Part shown: positions 4,294 through 5,746 of the stretch, piece after piece
Layout of the letters: each line of letters begins with the position of its first letter
Position numbering within the stretch: position 1 is the stretch's first letter
Source of the DNA: Eubacteriales Family XIII. Incertae Sedis bacterium
Lineage (GTDB): Bacteria; Bacillota; Clostridia; Peptostreptococcales; Anaerovoracaceae
Length of the DNA stretch: 5,746 nt
Assembly (NCBI GenBank): GCA_031263335.1
Contig: JAISGB010000019.1
Location: 1-5,746, forward strand
Direction of reading: 5' to 3'
Notes under the pieces: model-generated
Told to the model about the DNA's origin: nothing
The model's input: only the letters and a program-made list of their open reading frames with translations
Databases searched by the model: none
Program-made: the position numbers and the translations under genes

Positions 4294-5746
4294 TCATCCG
4301 TCGCGCAACATGCGCTTCATGATCTTGCCTGTGTTGTTGCGCGGAAGATCGTTGCGGAATTCTATGCTGCGGGGAATCTTGTACACGGCCAACCGCTCCT
4401 TCATCCAACGCAGGATTTCTTTGCTATGGATCGTTTCGCCTTCTTTCAGCACGACGTAGGCGACGACTTTCTCACCGCGCAGATCGTCCGGCACGCCTAT
4501 GACCGCCGCGTCCTTGACCTTGGGATGCTTGTACAGAACCTCTTCGACTTCGCGCGGATAGACATTGAGTCCCGATACGATGACCATGTCTTTCTTGCGA
4601 TCGACGATGTAGACATAACCGTCCTCATCCCTCTTGGCGAGATCCCCCGTATGGAGCCAGCCGTTTCGCAATGTTTCGGCCGTTTCCGCTTCGCGGCCGT
4701 AATAGCCGAGCATCACGTTGGGACCCTTCAGCAGGAGTTCGCCGACCTCGCCCGGAGGCAGAGCTTCGTCGTTTTCGCCGCCGATGCGGTATTCGATCTC
4801 GATCATCGCCTTGCCGATGGAACCGGGTTTCTGTATGCCCGACGGAGGGTTGAAGAAGCAGGCCGGCGAAGCCTCGGTCAGACCATAGCCTTCGATGATC
4901 GGCAAGCCGACCGTTTCGCGCACCTGATTGTATATCTCGACCGGCAAGGCGGAACCGCCGCATACCGCCGTGCGCAGTTTCGGGAATTTGATGTCCTTCT
5001 TTCCTGCCTCGATGAGGACCATGTACATTGCCGGAACCCCGAGGAAGAGCGAGACCTGTTTCTCGAGCAATTCGCCGATGACCGTTTTCGGCAGGAAGGA
5101 TTCCACGATATCGATGGTTTCGCCGTCTATAAGAGGCAACAGGATGCAGGTCGTGAACGCGAATACGTGGAAGAGCGGCAACACGCACATGAGGATGTCA
5201 TCCTCGCGCGCTTCGAGATTGATGACGCATTGCCACGCGTTCGTGACCAAGTTGTCATGCGTCAGCATGGCCGCCTTGGGCCTGCCCGTCGTCCCCGATG
5301 TATACAGGAATGTGGAAATCTCGTTGCCGTTTGTGACGAGGTCGTAGTCATCCCTTGGCGCGTCGTCGGCCTCCTTTAACAGATCTTCATTGATCGGGAT
5401 GACCTTGACGCCCAAGGCTTCGGAAAGCGTGTCCGGGGTCAGCCCCTGTTTCCTCATCACGCCTTCATGCATCACGAGAAATTTTGCCTGCGAGTCGCTT
5501 GCGATGTATTTCATCTCATCGAGCGTCAGCATCGGATTGATCGGCACGATGATCGCCGCGTTGCGTACCGTCCCGAAATAGATGTAAACGAATTCCGGCG
5601 AGTTCACGGTGTTCAGTATCACCTTGTCGCCCTTGGAGACGCCCTTGCTTTTCAACAGGTTTGAGAATGCGACGACCTTATCGTCGAGCTGCGTATAGGT
5701 GACGCTCTCATCCTTAAACAGGATCGCCGGCTTGTCCGCCGAGAAA
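4294..5746 (-). CDS. AMP-forming acyl-CoA synthetase (long-chain fatty acid-CoA ligase-like), N-terminus cut by window edge
   Basis: Open to the right edge; 483 residues are visible (from base 5745), and about 20-30 N-terminal residues are missing by comparison with the usual length near 510. The frame starts FSADKPAILFKDESVTYTQL, typical of this family's early region, so internal start codons such as the TTG at 5655 are not the true start. Numbering from the first visible codon: phosphate-binding YTSGTTGRPK about 148-157, GYGLTEAS 286-293, LHTGDLA 364-370, hinge region DRKKDMVIVSGLNVYP 382-397, and the C-terminal PRNNTGK with catalytic Lys474. All adenylation motifs are present. The enzyme activates a carboxylic acid with ATP and joins it to CoA; it is soluble or loosely membrane-bound. 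The fatty-acid preference is a family-level guess; other acyl substrates are possible. The gene ends 16 bases before a shared terminator. Confidence 0.93.
   Translation of the reverse strand, partial: FSADKPAILFKDESVTYTQLDDKVVAFSNLLKSKGVSKGDKVILNTVNSPEFVYIYFGTVRNAAIIVPINPMLTLDEMKYIASDSQAKFLVMHEGVMRKQGLTPDTLSEALGVKVIPINEDLLKEADDAPRDDYDLVTNGNEISTFLYTSGTTGRPKAAMLTHDNLVTNAWQCVINLEAREDDILMCVLPLFHVFAFTTCILLPLIDGETIDIVESFLPKTVIGELLEKQVSLFLGVPAMYMVLIEAGKKDIKFPKLRTAVCGGSALPVEIYNQVRETVGLPIIEGYGLTEASPACFFNPPSGIQKPGSIGKAMIEIEYRIGGENDEALPPGEVGELLLKGPNVMLGYYGREAETAETLRNGWLHTGDLAKRDEDGYVYIVDRKKDMVIVSGLNVYPREVEEVLYKHPKVKDAAVIGVPDDLRGEKVVAYVVLKEGETIHSKEILRWMKERLAVYKIPRSIEFRNDLPRNNTGKIMKRMLRDG

Noticed and set aside
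3909..4322. 137-codon plus-strand frame, and a 110-codon minus-strand frame at 3884-4216
   Set aside because: Both run across the promoter and hairpins of the RNA, have no ribosome site and no protein-like pattern.
4240..5379. 379-codon open frame on the plus strand
   Set aside because: It is antisense to the acyl-CoA synthetase, whose adenylation motifs are all intact, and begins inside the terminator hairpin.

Overview
The window (about 5.7 kb, GC-rich in its genes) looks like bacterial chromosome. Clear -35/-10 promoters, AAAGGAGG-type ribosome binding sites, A-tract/T-tract terminators and the protein families all suggest a GC-rich member of the Bacillota (Clostridia-like), but no marker here proves it. 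Coding DNA is dense except for one gap of about 490 bases (3802-4293), which is AT-rich on its left and holds a structured RNA on its right.

Layout. (1) 1-2480, plus strand: two ABC half-transporters of the CydD/CydC type, overlapping by 4 bases (ATGA). The first is cut by the left edge. They very probably form a heterodimeric exporter, with its substrate unknown. (2) 2500-3801, minus strand, convergent with the transporter pair: one open frame joining an AbiEi-type (type IV antitoxin-like) winged-helix protein to a CRP/FNR-type transcription factor through an arginine-rich linker. An internal Shine-Dalgarno with a TTG start, and a frame-shifted stop just before it, mean it may instead be two genes joined by a one-base change. 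No AbiEii toxin gene is visible. (3) 3802-4218: an AT-rich divergent control region. On the minus strand it carries a near-consensus promoter that would start transcription at the antitoxin-like ATG itself (leaderless mRNA). On the plus strand it carries a near-consensus promoter with an A/T-rich upstream element, driving a roughly 200-260 nt RNA without a credible ORF but with many hairpins and two possible pseudoknots. (4) 4219-4277: a very long hairpin terminator with T-tracts in both directions. (5) 4294-5746, minus strand: an acyl-CoA synthetase (AMP-forming) cut by the right edge.

The most interesting items are the structured RNA, which I could not assign (a raiA-type RNA is one candidate to test), and the AbiEi-CRP open frame with its leaderless, palindrome-bearing promoter. 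The transporter pair, the regulator and the ligase show no direct functional link. The regulator could control the neighbouring divergent RNA or itself, but that is inference.
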